Shown: in pieces, positions 63,490-64,000 of the stretch
Position numbering within the stretch: position 1 is the first letter of the stretch
How the letters are laid out: each line of letters opens with the position of its first letter
Source of the DNA: Buttiauxella sp. B2
GTDB taxonomy: Bacteria; Pseudomonadota; Gammaproteobacteria; Enterobacterales; Enterobacteriaceae
Length of the DNA: 64,000 nucleotides
Direction of reading: 5' to 3'
NCBI RefSeq assembly: GCF_006376615.1
Contig: NZ_VEXQ01000002.1
Location: 186,001-250,000 of the forward strand
Translations under genes and position numbers: made by a program
Notes under the pieces: model-generated
Databases searched by the model: none
The model's input: the letters and a program-made list of their open reading frames with translations, nothing else
What the model was told of the DNA's origin: nothing

Positions 63490-64000
63490 TGCCGTCTGTT
63501 ATCGAGATCTGCAACATAGCATTGAGCCGAATCGGTAACAGCCGATCCATAAATAGCCTTGAAGAGCAGAGCAAAGAAGCTGGTGCATGCAGTCTGCACT
63601 ATGAAGCTTGCCGTGATGCGACTCTTAGCGACTTCCCGTGGAACTTTGCCACTAAGCGCGTGGCACTGGCTGACACTGGAACTCCGCCACCAGACTGGCA
63701 ATTCGCCTACAGCTACCCAACAGACTGCAAACGTATCATCGAAATTATGGTTCCTGGCATCCGCAACCCAACGGCTGCAATGAGAGTTCAGTATTTCACA
63801 GGTGCAGATGCTAACGGTACAGGCAAGCTCATTTACACCGATCTGCCTGAGGCGTGGCTGAAATACGTATCGCTAATCACCGATGTGAACATGTTCGACG
63901 ATATATTCCGTGATGCTCTGTCATGGCGTCTGGCTGGCGAAATTGCGATGCAGATAACAGGTAGCGGTGATATGGGGAACATGTGCCGCCAGATGTACAT
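63489..64000 (+). CDS. Tail adaptor (tail tubular A-like) protein, partial
   Basis: The open frame runs past the window end. The N-terminus, VIEICNIALSRIGNSRSINS then LEEQSKEAGACSLHYEACRD and FPWNFATKRVALA, follows the T7 gp11/tail tubular protein A pattern of podovirus adaptor rings, which sit under the portal. At least 170 residues are present. It starts in a TAATG overlap with the staple gene. Confidence 0.85.
   Translation, partial: MPSVIEICNIALSRIGNSRSINSLEEQSKEAGACSLHYEACRDATLSDFPWNFATKRVALADTGTPPPDWQFAYSYPTDCKRIIEIMVPGIRNPTAAMRVQYFTGADANGTGKLIYTDLPEAWLKYVSLITDVNMFDDIFRDALSWRLAGEIAMQITGSGDMGNMCRQMY

Larger units (their letters stand above)
40500..64000. mobile_element. Epsilon15/phiV10/BPP-1-like temperate podovirus prophage (partial)
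   Basis: From the integrase to the window end, genes are phage-type in a standard temperate layout: int, minus-strand recombination operon, divergent repressor/cro, replication, accessory genes, packaging and head. The head module follows the order of Salmonella phage epsilon15 (gp1 to gp11): 199-residue TerS, TerL, a 68-residue protein, 557-residue portal, Bbp19-like, scaffold, capsid, cement, unknown, staple, adaptor. The left boundary is between yniA and int; the right end is not seen. An IS element interrupts the left part. Confidence 0.88.

Overview
The window is a chromosomal segment of an Enterobacteriaceae member. Almost every gene from base 1 to about 40,480 is a recognisable orthologue of an E. 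coli K-12 gene, and long blocks follow the E. coli order: sppA-ydjA-selD-topB-ynjH-nudG, then ynjE-ynjD-ynjC-ynjB-ydjZ-xthA, then astCADBE-spy, then nadE-osmE-katE-cedA, tcyP-ydjM and hxpB-yniB-yniA. It is not E. coli itself, because a complete histidine-utilisation (hut) cluster sits between spy and nadE. A Buttiauxella/Kluyvera/Klebsiella-like genus is plausible, but the sequence alone does not fix it.

Chromosomal part. Bases 1-7,000 carry a partial protease IV gene, selenophosphate synthase, topoisomerase III, a Nudix enzyme and the ynjA-ynjF pair. Bases 7,100-13,430 are a minus-strand block: a three-rhodanese sulfurtransferase (ynjE), an ABC importer (ynjBCD), a membrane protein (ydjZ) and exonuclease III. 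Bases 13,860-19,890 hold the arginine succinyltransferase operon behind a sigma-54 promoter. Bases 20,850-29,100 hold hutG/hutI (minus), hutF/hutD (plus), hutC (minus) and hutH/hutU (plus). Together these encode the five-step route from histidine to glutamate through formylglutamate, with palindromic HutC-type operators in front of hutI and hutH. The hutD gene looks like E. coli ves, which lies at the same chromosomal place, so ves may be a remnant of a lost hut cluster. Stress and transport genes follow (yddG-like, nadE, osmE, katE, cedA, a Sel1 protein, tcyP, ydjM with a LexA box, kduD with a KdgR-like box, hxpB, yniB, yniA).

Prophage part. From just after yniA (about 40,500) to the window end lies a temperate podovirus-like prophage whose right end is not in the window. 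The integrase is followed by an intact IS256-family element with an 8-bp target duplication. A minus-strand early operon follows (RecE/RecT-type recombinases, an AlpA-like protein, a tiny membrane protein, an ANR-like protein, an adenine methyltransferase). Then come a repressor with two helix-turn-helix domains, a Cro-like protein, a C5 methyltransferase with a long nested gene, replication proteins that overlap each other, a run of small accessory genes, and a packaging/head module in the order of phages epsilon15, phiV10 and BPP-1 (TerS, TerL, small protein, portal, Bbp19-like, scaffold, major capsid, cement, unknown, staple, tail adaptor).

The most interesting signal is a 15-bp palindrome, TTACC-N5-GGTAA. 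I find it five times exactly and six times in near form, only at prophage promoters: integrase, left early, cro, a middle gene, terminase and portal operon. This suggests one repressor directly holding down early, middle and late genes. Second is the nested gene inside the C5 methyltransferase, which has its own strong ribosome-binding site. Third is a gene-poor, hairpin-rich, minus-strand unit placed between terL and the portal operon.
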